Positions 17,799-25,377 of a stretch of 50,721 bases of DNA are shown here, piece by piece. The stretch comes from Aminicenans sp964648465. GTDB taxonomy: Bacteria; Acidobacteriota; Aminicenantia; Aminicenantales; Aminicenantaceae. The stretch covers positions 1 through 50,721 of the forward strand of contig CAZYMU010000022.1 in NCBI GenBank assembly GCA_964648465.1, read 5' to 3'. The notes under the pieces were generated by a model. The model was not told where the DNA came from and ran no database searches. It worked only from the letters and a program-made list of their open reading frames with translations. The position numbers and the translations under genes were made by a program. Position 1 is the first letter of the stretch. Each line of letters opens with the position of its first letter.

Positions 17799-18090
17799 TC
17801 TTAATCCTATAAATCAGGGAAACCGTTTGTTCATTTAATTAAACTGATGTGTCCTACTTTAGTTTCATATCGCTTAGAGATTAGGGCAAAAAAAGGAGTG
17901 TTGAAAAATTATATAATATTTGTGACATAATGATATAATACACTTCCTGTTCCTCTTAGGCTTTATACAGTGAAGATAGTCGATAGAACAAAATTTAAAT
18001 TGTTTGTTGGTATTAGGACTTTGATTCTTGGATCCTTCATACTTGGCAAAATCTTTCTGTGGCAGAGCAGATAGTACAGCAGGATAATTA
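17799..18090. other. Convergent intergenic region
   Basis: About 290 bases between the convergent ASKHA and glutamate dehydrogenase genes. A weak 8-bp inverted repeat GATTTATA/TATAAATC (17790-17797 and 17808-17815) overlaps the ASKHA stop. No T-run follows and no gene was recognised. Confidence 0.4.
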
Positions 18091-20967
18091 TTATTGATAT
18101 TCTTTGAGAAAAGCATAAAAATTTAGCTCGTTAGCATCCAGTCCGTAGCAATAAACATACCTGCTGGCTAATCGTGATGAAAAGATTGCTCTCAGGAAAG
18201 AATCTGGAATGCGGTGGAGTACTTTGTCCAACCCGATTTCCTCTATGAGTATAGAAGGACAATATTCCTCGATGACCTTCCTGAATAAACTTTTATTTTC
18301 CACCAACTCCGATGCATAAATACTGTCTGTGACAGCGTTGATTTTCTCGCTGATTAAATCTGATAGAACGGCTCTTGGGATGTTTTTCTGTTTATTCTCT
18401 TTCCAGATGGTTTCGAATTCCAATGAAGCATTTTCTTTGATGACGGCTACGATTTCTTCGATATATTTTTTTCGGAATACAGGAATTTGCCCATTTTTAA
18501 CACACATAAGCTTTTCATATTCGTCGTCGGTTAATGCCAAGCTTATAATTACTTCAAGAGAAGAGGATGTCACGCCTCCTTTGTTTGCAGAAGCATCCTT
18601 ATAGATGATGACTCCATGTTCTTCGAGGCGCAGACGGGCTTGCTGTGTGATAAATAGATTGGCTCCCTCTGCGATAAATTTAAATCTTGGGCGGCCTTCC
18701 TCATCGATAAATTGTTTCCAGTTATTGATATTGATAGATCCGGGCCTTCCGCCACAAGGAACAAAAAGGTCGGCCTGAAATTTAGGGTTAAGGTGAAAGG
18801 TATTACGGAACTCAAGGCCATTGACAACCTTCTCGCCATCAGGCAGAGTCACATTTTTGTCTTTTATGGTTACGCAGAATCCCTTAGGGGAAAGAAGATT
18901 GCGTTTGAAATGCTCGACTGTTAGCCTTTGCTTTGCCAAGTTGGTTAGCTCTTCCGTGTTAATTCCTTCTGGGTCGTAGAGAACGCCAGAGCCATCGATG
19001 ATGGTTAAAATTTCATCTCGAGAGATTAAGATTTCATTGCTTCCTAAATCTCCGTCAGGTCCTCCTGTCATTACCTTTGTGATGTTTTCTTCTTTTAGGC
19101 CTTCTTTTTCCAATGTATTGAGGACATATTGGTGGACAGAGTTTGAAGTCATCCCATAGATGTCATGAGGGATTCCTCCCATAGAGACTGGTTTCCCAGT
19201 GGAGAAGGCCCTCCAGTAAGGAAATCCTCGAGTTTTCGCTTGCGAAGCCGCCCACTCCATCAATTCGGCTGTTCCTTCATCAGGACCCAGGAAGAGGATC
19301 ACTTCTTTGCCGTAATAGTCGATAATGCTGTCGTCGGGAAGCAGCAGGTCAAGCAATCCATTGACGTATTTTTTGAAAGCTGTTTCAGTCTGATCTTGAT
19401 ATTCCCATCTAAGAAGAATTGTGCCTTTTGAACCTCCTTCTGGAATATCTTTGTTCTTGCGTTGTTGCGTGAGGGCAAGATTGTAATTCTCATCAAAAAT
19501 GAAATCGGAATTCAAAAGGTAGTTCTGAATATTGTTAGAACGCACAATACGAATGCCTCCTCGTGCAACATCCCTGAAACGAATATGAAAACCTCTCAGT
19601 TCTGCAGCAATCACCTGGAAGAGACCAAATGGAGTCTCAGGGTAATCGACTTTATTGAGAAATTCAGGTGTGTACATGAAAGCTAAAGACGTTTTGTCCT
19701 TTTTGAAAAAGTTCGTTCTCTGTATGATTTTGATAAACAGGATAACAGCTGTAAATATTTCTCTATCAGTATCTGTAGGAATGTATTTTATCAATTCTTT
19801 CTCAGCTTGAGCCATCTCCTGCTCGATATCATGTTCTTTGTAAAAAGGATTGAATTTCTTATCAAAAAGCTTGAAGAGGTTTTTTAGATATGCGGGGTAT
19901 TCTAAGAAGGATTCCCAGACCCTTGGTTCTGTATAAGTGTCTTTGGCCAAGTTTGTTTTTAAGCTTCTTAAAATACCAAGCAATTCGGGAAAATCTTTCA
20001 GATGTTCGGCGAGTTTAAGATATTCTTCGTTATAGACACTTAAAAATTGATGGGCAAAACTCCATGCAGAGACACCAAATACTGTTTCTTGTGCATCGAG
20101 CTTTCCCTTACGGAAGAGCACAGAGATAGGGCTTTCCGGGATAACATAAACAAGACTGATATCTTCGGCAAGAACCTGGATGACTTCTTTATCATTTGAG
20201 TCAGGCAGATAAATCACATACACTGTTTTCCCGTTGGCGAATTGTTCAATATATTTGCGGTTAGATATAAGACTATGCGAGTTCAAAACATCTGAAACAT
20301 TGGAAAAAAAACGCTTGCTCGTATCTCTTTCTGTGACTATCATTATTCTCAATTCATTTGTTTCTGTTTTATGAGTAATTTCGATTAAAGGTGTTTCCAG
20401 GCCTTTGGATTTATTCAATAAATCCTGGTATCTCTTGCGAGTATCATCTGTAGCTGTTCTTAGAAACTCTTTGTCTGCAATCTTCTCTAAACCTCTTTCT
20501 TCTGGAGAAATGCCTTCCAAATGGAATGATGGTTTATGCACAATATACATACGCAGGTGTTCAACACCAGCAGCTTTGCCTAAGGAGCGGTATGACTGAA
20601 TTTTGTAGTTTGGGTATCTTTTTTCGATTCGCTTTTCGATTTCCAGCGCACGATAATGGTAGTCATCAACTAAATATATTGCTTCATATTTAGATTCTGT
20701 CCCAAGGTCTATTTTTATAAGTTTTTCTTTTTGAACATTTGCTATGATTTCTGCTGCTTTCAAAGCCTCGATATGGCTTGCGATTGTGGCAATAGGAGTT
20801 GTTTTAAAATAATATTCGTCCATGCCCAAGTGAGTACAGTACCAATCGATTTCTTTCCTGACGGCCTCTGGGGAATAATGCTCATGGCTAAGGATGATCT
20901 TTTCAATCGTTTCCAATTGTTCTTCATTAAGAAAAGAATTTTCTGCGATTTCTTTTAAACTTTTCAT
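18091..20967 (-). CDS. Large NAD-dependent glutamate dehydrogenase
   Basis: Oxidative deamination of glutamate to 2-oxoglutarate with NAD. The protein is 958 residues, much longer than the hexameric 450-residue enzyme, and matches the 115-kDa-type L-GDH class. The N-terminal half (1-450) is a regulatory region with ACT-like stretches. The catalytic half shows FHIRFRDVARGGIRIVRS, GGSKGTILLRW, PDEGTAELMEW, the nucleotide-binding TGGPDGDLGSNEIL and AEGANLFITQQARL. Start ATG 20967 follows AAGGAGAATAACTT. It is a single gene, but its product 2-oxoglutarate is the substrate of the Kor enzyme encoded at 30438-33208, which links amino-acid fermentation to the ferredoxin pathway. Confidence 0.9.
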   Translation of the reverse strand: MKSLKEIAENSFLNEEQLETIEKIILSHEHYSPEAVRKEIDWYCTHLGMDEYYFKTTPIATIASHIEALKAAEIIANVQKEKLIKIDLGTESKYEAIYLVDDYHYRALEIEKRIEKRYPNYKIQSYRSLGKAAGVEHLRMYIVHKPSFHLEGISPEERGLEKIADKEFLRTATDDTRKRYQDLLNKSKGLETPLIEITHKTETNELRIMIVTERDTSKRFFSNVSDVLNSHSLISNRKYIEQFANGKTVYVIYLPDSNDKEVIQVLAEDISLVYVIPESPISVLFRKGKLDAQETVFGVSAWSFAHQFLSVYNEEYLKLAEHLKDFPELLGILRSLKTNLAKDTYTEPRVWESFLEYPAYLKNLFKLFDKKFNPFYKEHDIEQEMAQAEKELIKYIPTDTDREIFTAVILFIKIIQRTNFFKKDKTSLAFMYTPEFLNKVDYPETPFGLFQVIAAELRGFHIRFRDVARGGIRIVRSNNIQNYLLNSDFIFDENYNLALTQQRKNKDIPEGGSKGTILLRWEYQDQTETAFKKYVNGLLDLLLPDDSIIDYYGKEVILFLGPDEGTAELMEWAASQAKTRGFPYWRAFSTGKPVSMGGIPHDIYGMTSNSVHQYVLNTLEKEGLKEENITKVMTGGPDGDLGSNEILISRDEILTIIDGSGVLYDPEGINTEELTNLAKQRLTVEHFKRNLLSPKGFCVTIKDKNVTLPDGEKVVNGLEFRNTFHLNPKFQADLFVPCGGRPGSININNWKQFIDEEGRPRFKFIAEGANLFITQQARLRLEEHGVIIYKDASANKGGVTSSSLEVIISLALTDDEYEKLMCVKNGQIPVFRKKYIEEIVAVIKENASLEFETIWKENKQKNIPRAVLSDLISEKINAVTDSIYASELVENKSLFRKVIEEYCPSILIEEIGLDKVLHRIPDSFLRAIFSSRLASRYVYCYGLDANELNFYAFLKEYQ

Positions 20968-21238
20968 AAGTTATTCTCCTTATAAATGTTCAGAATTGGG
21001 TAGGTATAAATCCGATTTTTTTACTAATTGTTATTTTAAAGAAGTATTTTAAGAATAAAGCCATAAGCTCCTTGATTTGAAAGGTATTATAACATAATAT
21101 CTCTTTTCCACAAAGGGATTGCCAGCAAGTAGAGTCGAGTCGACATAAACAGCAAAACTCTCCTTCATAAGATAAACCTAACCGCTGAAATCGAGAAGAA
21201 GCAACCATGGAGGCTCTCAGAAATACTCTCGCTTCTCC
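20968..21238. other. Intergenic region next to a transposase relic
   Basis: Promoter region of the glutamate dehydrogenase gene on its right side, then sequence with no recognisable coding content before the IS91-type relic. No terminal repeat of the element was found. Confidence 0.4.
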
Positions 21239-21595
21239 TCAGCTTCGACAGAAGTTTCTGTTGGAAAACTCGGGATAGAGAAAAGGGCATTCGGCATGAA
21301 AAGTGAACTTGAGAAGGATGATGGTCCTGTCCACGGCGGAATAATCGGTTATGAAAGCTATCACTCTCACCGAGCCACCGCATATAGGATATATGAGAGG
21401 ATCAACTTTATAGACCTTGCGGATTATCTTTGCCCAGCCTCTGGATGACACAAAAAAGACTTCATCATCAATAATGGATGGATGGGAAGAATAATCTCTC
21501 TCTTTCCAAATCTTTCCTCTGTGGACATTGGAGTACATCCCGTAACACGTAGTCCATATTGCTTGGAGATTGGGGCAAAAAATAGGAAATGCCAT
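21239..21595 (-). pseudogene. IS91-type transposase C-terminal relic
   Basis: The minus-strand frame keeps the C-terminal hallmark of IS91/IS801-like transposases: a YGMYSNVHRGK block, then WAKIIRKVYKVDPLIYPICG with the second zinc-knuckle half (the first Cys of CPKC is Tyr here), then VRVIAFITDYSAVDRTIILL. The catalytic N-terminal two-thirds is absent and the start is not real. A related but separate relic is at 43174-43359, with matching DNA (ATCTTTCCTCTGTGG). Confidence 0.75.
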
Positions 21596-21608
21596 TTAGG
21601 CTCAGCCA

Positions 21609-22046
21609 TTATTGTTCTTCGATTATTTCGCCCTTTTCTGGTTTTTTTCTATGTACATATTCCTTATATTTATCTCTACCTTCATCCTCCCAGAACTGCC
21701 TGAAGTGCTTCCAGCTATCAACTTTTTTTCTGTCTTTTAAATGATCCCATCCAGGGAAAAACCTATTGTAAAAATGATCTGAATGATCTCTATGGTAAGA
21801 ACCGAATCCACCGAAAAACAGTTTAGCGAGTAATAAAACACCAAATGCCTGCCAGTAAGTGATTTTTCCCAGCCCGAATAAAGCAGGCATGACCCAATTC
21901 CACAGCAGCATCACTAAAAGACCAAAAACGAGTGCAAATCCTGCTGCAAATATCACTCCAATAAAAGCCATGCCTATAATACGGAAAACCTTTGATCCAT
22001 GGTGAGGACTGGGTTCTCCTTGTATAAACGTATTATCTTGATTCAT
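21609..22046 (-). CDS. Two-TM small membrane protein downstream of a sigma factor
   Basis: A 145-residue protein with two hydrophobic segments (about 24-50 and 56-80, AFIGVIFAAGFALVFGLLV and WQAFGVLLLAKLFFGGFG) followed by a His/Tyr/Lys-rich cytoplasmic or periplasmic tail with YHRDHSDHFYNRFF, KHFRQFWEDEGRDKYKEY and an acidic end. The start 15 bases after the sigma-factor stop, with GGAGG close upstream, makes it the second gene of a two-gene operon. Its place suggests a partner or anti-sigma-like regulator of the sigma factor, but no known anti-sigma domain (for example a zinc-binding HxxxCxxC) is present. Function unknown. Confidence 0.75.
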   Translation of the reverse strand: MNQDNTFIQGEPSPHHGSKVFRIIGMAFIGVIFAAGFALVFGLLVMLLWNWVMPALFGLGKITYWQAFGVLLLAKLFFGGFGSYHRDHSDHFYNRFFPGWDHLKDRKKVDSWKHFRQFWEDEGRDKYKEYVHRKKPEKGEIIEEQ

Positions 22047-22061
22047 TTGTTACCTCCTTGT

Positions 22062-22550
22062 TTAAACTATATCTGTTAATTTTTTTCTTATTTTTTTTAA
22101 AGCACGTGATTTTCTTGCTAAAAGTGTGCCTAATGGCAATCCCATTTCTTTAGAAAGTTCCATAAAAGACCTATCATCAAATTCAGTTGCCATTAAAACA
22201 TCTCTTTCATCAGCATTTAGGGAATCAATAGCTTGAAAAACCATATCCTGCAGTTCTTTATTTTCAAATATTTTCCCAGGATCGTGACCTGAATCTTGAA
22301 CAACCTTTTCTAATGAATAAACTTCTCTTCTTTTCCTGAATAAATCAGTAATCCTGTTTCTAAGAGCCTGATAGATATATGCTGTAAGATTCTCAATGGG
22401 AATACTTATATCTGCTTTATCAAATATGTTCAGCATAACTTCCTGTACAATATCCTCTGCATCACGATCAGCAGCATCATCTATACGGCTCCTAACATAC
22501 CTTACGAGTTTCTTGTATTCTGTTTGAAAGAAGTCAGCCACTCTATTCAT
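22062..22550 (-). CDS. ECF-like sigma-70 family RNA polymerase sigma factor
   Basis: A 162-residue sigma factor with region 2 (DAEDIVQEVMLNIFDK, ALRNRITDLFRKRRE) and region 4 (LNADERDVLMATEFDDRSFMELSKEMGLPLGTLLARKSRALKKIRKK in two blocks) joined by a short linker. I chose ATG 22550 (MNRVADFFQTEYKK) because AAAGGATCC precedes it and homologous ECF factors begin with this helix; the open frame extends to 22673 with an unconvincing 41-residue leader. It is followed closely by the two-TM protein gene. Group assignment within the ECF family is not possible by eye. Confidence 0.88.
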   Translation of the reverse strand: MNRVADFFQTEYKKLVRYVRSRIDDAADRDAEDIVQEVMLNIFDKADISIPIENLTAYIYQALRNRITDLFRKRREVYSLEKVVQDSGHDPGKIFENKELQDMVFQAIDSLNADERDVLMATEFDDRSFMELSKEMGLPLGTLLARKSRALKKIRKKLTDIV

Positions 22551-22721
22551 CGGATCCTTTCTTTTATATTTTATAACATATTTAAAACGAAATAATGGAT
22601 TATTTACTGCAGAAGGATTATAAATTCCGATACTGTTTTCTTTTGTCAACTTCAAAACATCTTTAATAACCATCAGGAAACCCTTTCATAAACATAAAGC
22701 AATAAACATATTTTCACTATG

Positions 22722-23291
22722 TCAATTATTAATGGAAAACACCATAAACCACTGCTGGTCTAAGAAATCAAAAGAACGCACGAGTCTATAGCCAGCATTC
22801 TTCAGGCTATTAATAATGCTTTCCTTTGTAGAACTGTGCCCGATACGGCTCATGAATCCTTTCTCTCTTTTATTATCAATAATGGCGACTCTACCTTTAG
22901 ATCGAAGTGCTTTTTTTAACTTCCTGAAATATTCAGCTGGATTATTTATGTGGTGAAAACTATTTCTGTTAAATATTAAATCAACACTATTATTAGGAAG
23001 GTTCGTATTTTCACCTTCTGCTAGTACTAAGGTCAGTTGGCCGGTAATTCCTTTTTTCTCGGCTTCCTCTATTATAAATGAAAGATTTCTTACGTTTACA
23101 TCAACAGCATACACATGTCCCTTGTCACCAACTTCTGCAGCAAGCCTATATGTGAAATAACCTCCTCCTGAACCGATATCAGCGATGCTTTTGCCTGAAT
23201 GAATATCTAAACTACTTAGGATTTCATCAGGTTTGCTTTTCTCTGAGCCAGCTCTTTTGTTGAACATTTTTAATATGTATTTTTCTAACAT
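22722..23291 (-). CDS. Class I SAM-dependent methyltransferase
   Basis: A 189-residue methyltransferase of the Methyltransf_11/31 type. Motif I is SIADIGSGGGYFTYRLA (about residues 34-50), followed by an acidic strand-2 end (VYAVDVN), LVLAEGENTNLPNNSVDLIF (motifs II-III) and RNSFHHINNPAEYFRKLKKAL. The C-terminus (YRLVRSFDFLDQQWFMVFS) is typical of small UbiE/arsenite-methyltransferase-like proteins. It lacks the conserved cysteines of ArsM. The start ATG 23291 follows GTGGAGGAAAG. It lies upstream of the sigma factor on the same strand with a 49-base gap to the alternative sigma start, so it may be co-transcribed. Substrate unknown. Confidence 0.86.
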   Translation of the reverse strand: MLEKYILKMFNKRAGSEKSKPDEILSSLDIHSGKSIADIGSGGGYFTYRLAAEVGDKGHVYAVDVNVRNLSFIIEEAEKKGITGQLTLVLAEGENTNLPNNSVDLIFNRNSFHHINNPAEYFRKLKKALRSKGRVAIIDNKREKGFMSRIGHSSTKESIINSLKNAGYRLVRSFDFLDQQWFMVFSINN

Positions 23292-24083
23292 CTTTCCTCC
23301 ACTTAAAAGTTATTTTCACTTATGTAGACGAGAAATGTTGCTAATTATTGCATCAAATTGGATTAGCGTGGGCTATTCATAAAGAATGCCGATAGAGTTA
23401 ATATAATAACAATTAGCATATGAATTTTAGGGGATGGAGGAAGCGACATTAAAAGATTTAGCCTTTCTGAGTCGATCTTCGAGGGAATCCGACAAAGTCG
23501 GGCCTGATGGATGTGTAAGCACTATATAATCAAAGGGGCGGTGTTAATGATGGCTCGCGGACATTATGGCGTTGCTTAGAATAAACATGCGGAGTTCCAT
23601 CAGAGCCGAGAAGATCGGGGAGGGAATGGCGTTAAAAATCTTAGTGGAGCGCAAACATGCTCTCAAATTCATCTATTATCAGCAATTTTTAACTTTCAGC
23701 CTTGATATTAGTTTTGGAGTTAGAAAATCAAGCATTCGACTTTTACCGCTAGGATATTTGAGGAAATTAACTCTGCTTTGTCTCATTCCCCTTTTTCCCA
23801 ATCAGCAGAATTCGGACAGATAAAGGAAGGCACCCATCCGGAAAAGAAGGAAAATCAACAAGATTATTATGCTTGATTCCTTGCCAAATGGAATCAATTA
23901 GGTGTAGTATAAATTACGAAAATTGCAGCTTAATATGTTAGAACATAAGTCCGAAAACACTTGATGACGAACACTGTTGTTTTTACGGGCTTTATGAAGA
24001 TATATGTCCCATGTAGCATCTTTCAGATATGTGGCTATTAGATGTCATAGAGGAAATAGAACAAAAGAACTTTTATTTTGAGA
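23292..24083. other. Long degenerate intergenic region
   Basis: About 790 bases with no intact gene. The right end merges into the DUF1684 relic. The 23430-23830 part is less AT-rich than its surroundings and has open frames on the plus strand, but they lack SD sites and recognisable motifs. Confidence 0.45.
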
Positions 24084-24209
24084 AAAAATCCTTGGTGTGC
24101 ATATAGTAAAGATTATGCCTGTCCTTTTATACATCCAGAGAATTGGCTTAAAATACCAGTCTATGCTGGCGAGAAAAATATAAATTTGGAAATAAGGGAA
24201 AATGAATAA
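24084..24209 (+). pseudogene. Relic of a DUF1684 protein (C-terminal part)
   Basis: The frame reads KNPWCAYSKDYACPFIHPEN, then WLKIPVYAGEK and stop. It matches the C-terminal DUF1684 signature (NPYCAYS...CPxPPxENxLxVPIRAGEK). Upstream bases in other frames look like the preceding part but are broken by frameshifts and stops, with no SD-supported start. It ends one base before the MIP18-like gene's ATG, so it was probably the first gene of that little operon. Confidence 0.6.
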
Positions 24210-24458
24210 ATGGTGAAAGATATTTCAGAAGAAAGCATTCAGAATATGTTAAAGGAAGTTAAACACCCGGCAATCGATCGTAGTTTGCTAGATCTTGGGA
24301 TAGTTAAAGAGATCGATGTTAGAGATGGTAAAGTACTAATTACAATGGCATTACCTTTTCTCAATATTCCAATCATAGATCAACTGATAGGAAGTATAAA
24401 GGAGCCTATTGAAAATCTAGGTATAGAAGTTGAATTAATACAAACGGTAATGAACTAA
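24210..24458 (+). CDS. MIP18/DUF59-family (Fe-S assembly SufT-like) protein with premature stop
   Basis: An 82-residue MIP18 (PF01883) domain: VKHPAIDRSLLDLGIVKEID and VLITMALPFLNIPI are the family's helix and strand signature, also seen at the N-terminus of Mrp/ApbC and in PaaD/SufT proteins. It probably helps Fe-S cluster assembly or transfer. The conserved Cys of many members is not seen (the equivalent region is LPFLNIPI). After the TAA at 24456-24458 the same frame continues for 18 codons (EEVQKFLAMEQESWKGGM) to a TAA at 24515; this is the natural tail of relatives, so the stop looks like a nonsense mutation. The domain itself is whole. Confidence 0.75.
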   Translation: MVKDISEESIQNMLKEVKHPAIDRSLLDLGIVKEIDVRDGKVLITMALPFLNIPIIDQLIGSIKEPIENLGIEVELIQTVMN

Positions 24459-24543
24459 GAGGAAGTGCAGAAATTCTTGGCGATGGAACAAGAAAGTTGG
24501 AAAGGCGGTATGTAATTCAACTCCAGATTTGAGAGGATTACCA

Positions 24544-24747
24544 ATGTGTGCGTATTACCCAATGTCAAAGGTTGAAGTTAGTGGATTTACGGCAAAACAT
24601 TACGAAGGCTTAATGGATCTCATAATATTGAGTAGATATTTATCGCTAATGCAAAAAGCTGTTCGATTAATAGTAATCAAATCTGACAATAGGATTATTG
24701 ATCTAGCAGCTTGTACGGGCAGAAATGCATGTTTGATATGGAGGTAA
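24544..24747 (+). pseudogene. Truncated SAM-dependent methyltransferase (N-terminal part only)
   Basis: The frame begins MCAYYPMSKVEVSGFTAKHY and runs through RIIDLAACTGRNACLI before a stop. This is the start of a class I methyltransferase ending right after SAM-binding motif I (normally DLGAGTGRNA; Gly is replaced by Ala-Cys here). The remaining two-thirds of the fold is missing, and the TrmO-like gene begins 7 bases later, so an internal deletion probably joined the two. Not expected to be functional. Confidence 0.6.
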
Positions 24748-24754
24748 AAGTATC

Positions 24755-25297
24755 ATGATAAGGCAGCAGAATAAACAAAAAGTAGTTGGTCAGACAAAAG
24801 AAGAAATCATGAATTTTCAGTTAAAAAAGATTGGAGTTATTCGAACTCCGTATACTAATAATGCACCGTATCAGCCAGTAGATGAGGATAAGGGAGATTT
24901 TCGTATAGTAATTAATCCTAAATATACTGATGGACTCTATAAGCTTGCTACATTTCATTATATCTATGTTATTTACTATACACATAAAGTAAAGCAGGAG
25001 CTGTCAACAATTGTATCTCCTTCATGGACTGGAGGTGTAAAGGTAGGTGTGTTTGCAAGCAGGTCACCAGTTCGCCCTAATTACATTGGGCTTAGCATTG
25101 TTCGTATAAAAGACATAATAAATAGTGAGATTCTAACATCGGGCTTAGATGTATTCGATGGAACCCCAGTGCTTGATATCAAACCATACATAAAAGATCT
25201 GGATGCGAAATCCGATGCCAATTATGGTTGGGTCGAAGAAATAGATGACTATGAACATCTCCTTTTACACATTAAAGGAATTCCCCATGATTATTAA
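24755..25297 (+). CDS. TrmO/YaeB-like (TsaA family) SAM-dependent tRNA methyltransferase homologue
   Basis: Family members N6-methylate t6A37 of tRNA-Thr. The core begins at MNFQLKKIGVIRTPYTNNAP (residue 19) and includes FASRSPVRPNYIGLSIVRI, the SAM-binding signature (ASRSPxRPNxIGLS), and LDVFDGTPVLDIKPYIKDLD. The C-terminal extension of full-size TrmO (E. coli, 235 residues) is absent, as in short archaeal and bacterial homologues. ATG 24755 has GGAGG 10 bases upstream, but its first 18 residues are atypical and may be left over from the deleted methyltransferase; ATG 24809 is the alternative start. tRNA modification is inferred from family. Confidence 0.85.
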   Translation: MIRQQNKQKVVGQTKEEIMNFQLKKIGVIRTPYTNNAPYQPVDEDKGDFRIVINPKYTDGLYKLATFHYIYVIYYTHKVKQELSTIVSPSWTGGVKVGVFASRSPVRPNYIGLSIVRIKDIINSEILTSGLDVFDGTPVLDIKPYIKDLDAKSDANYGWVEEIDDYEHLLLHIKGIPHDY

Positions 25298-25377
25298 ATG
25301 AAATACGAATGAATGTAGCTTCATATAAAACATGTTATGTGAAATGTAATTTAGAAACCTAAAAGGAAGGAAGAAAA

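Noticed and set aside
23566..23823. 85-codon plus-strand open frame
   Set aside because: No SD and no recognisable motif; sits in degenerate intergenic DNA.
24456..24458. Pyrrolysine or selenocysteine recoding of the in-frame stop
   Set aside because: The codon is TAA; pyrrolysine uses TAG and selenocysteine TGA.
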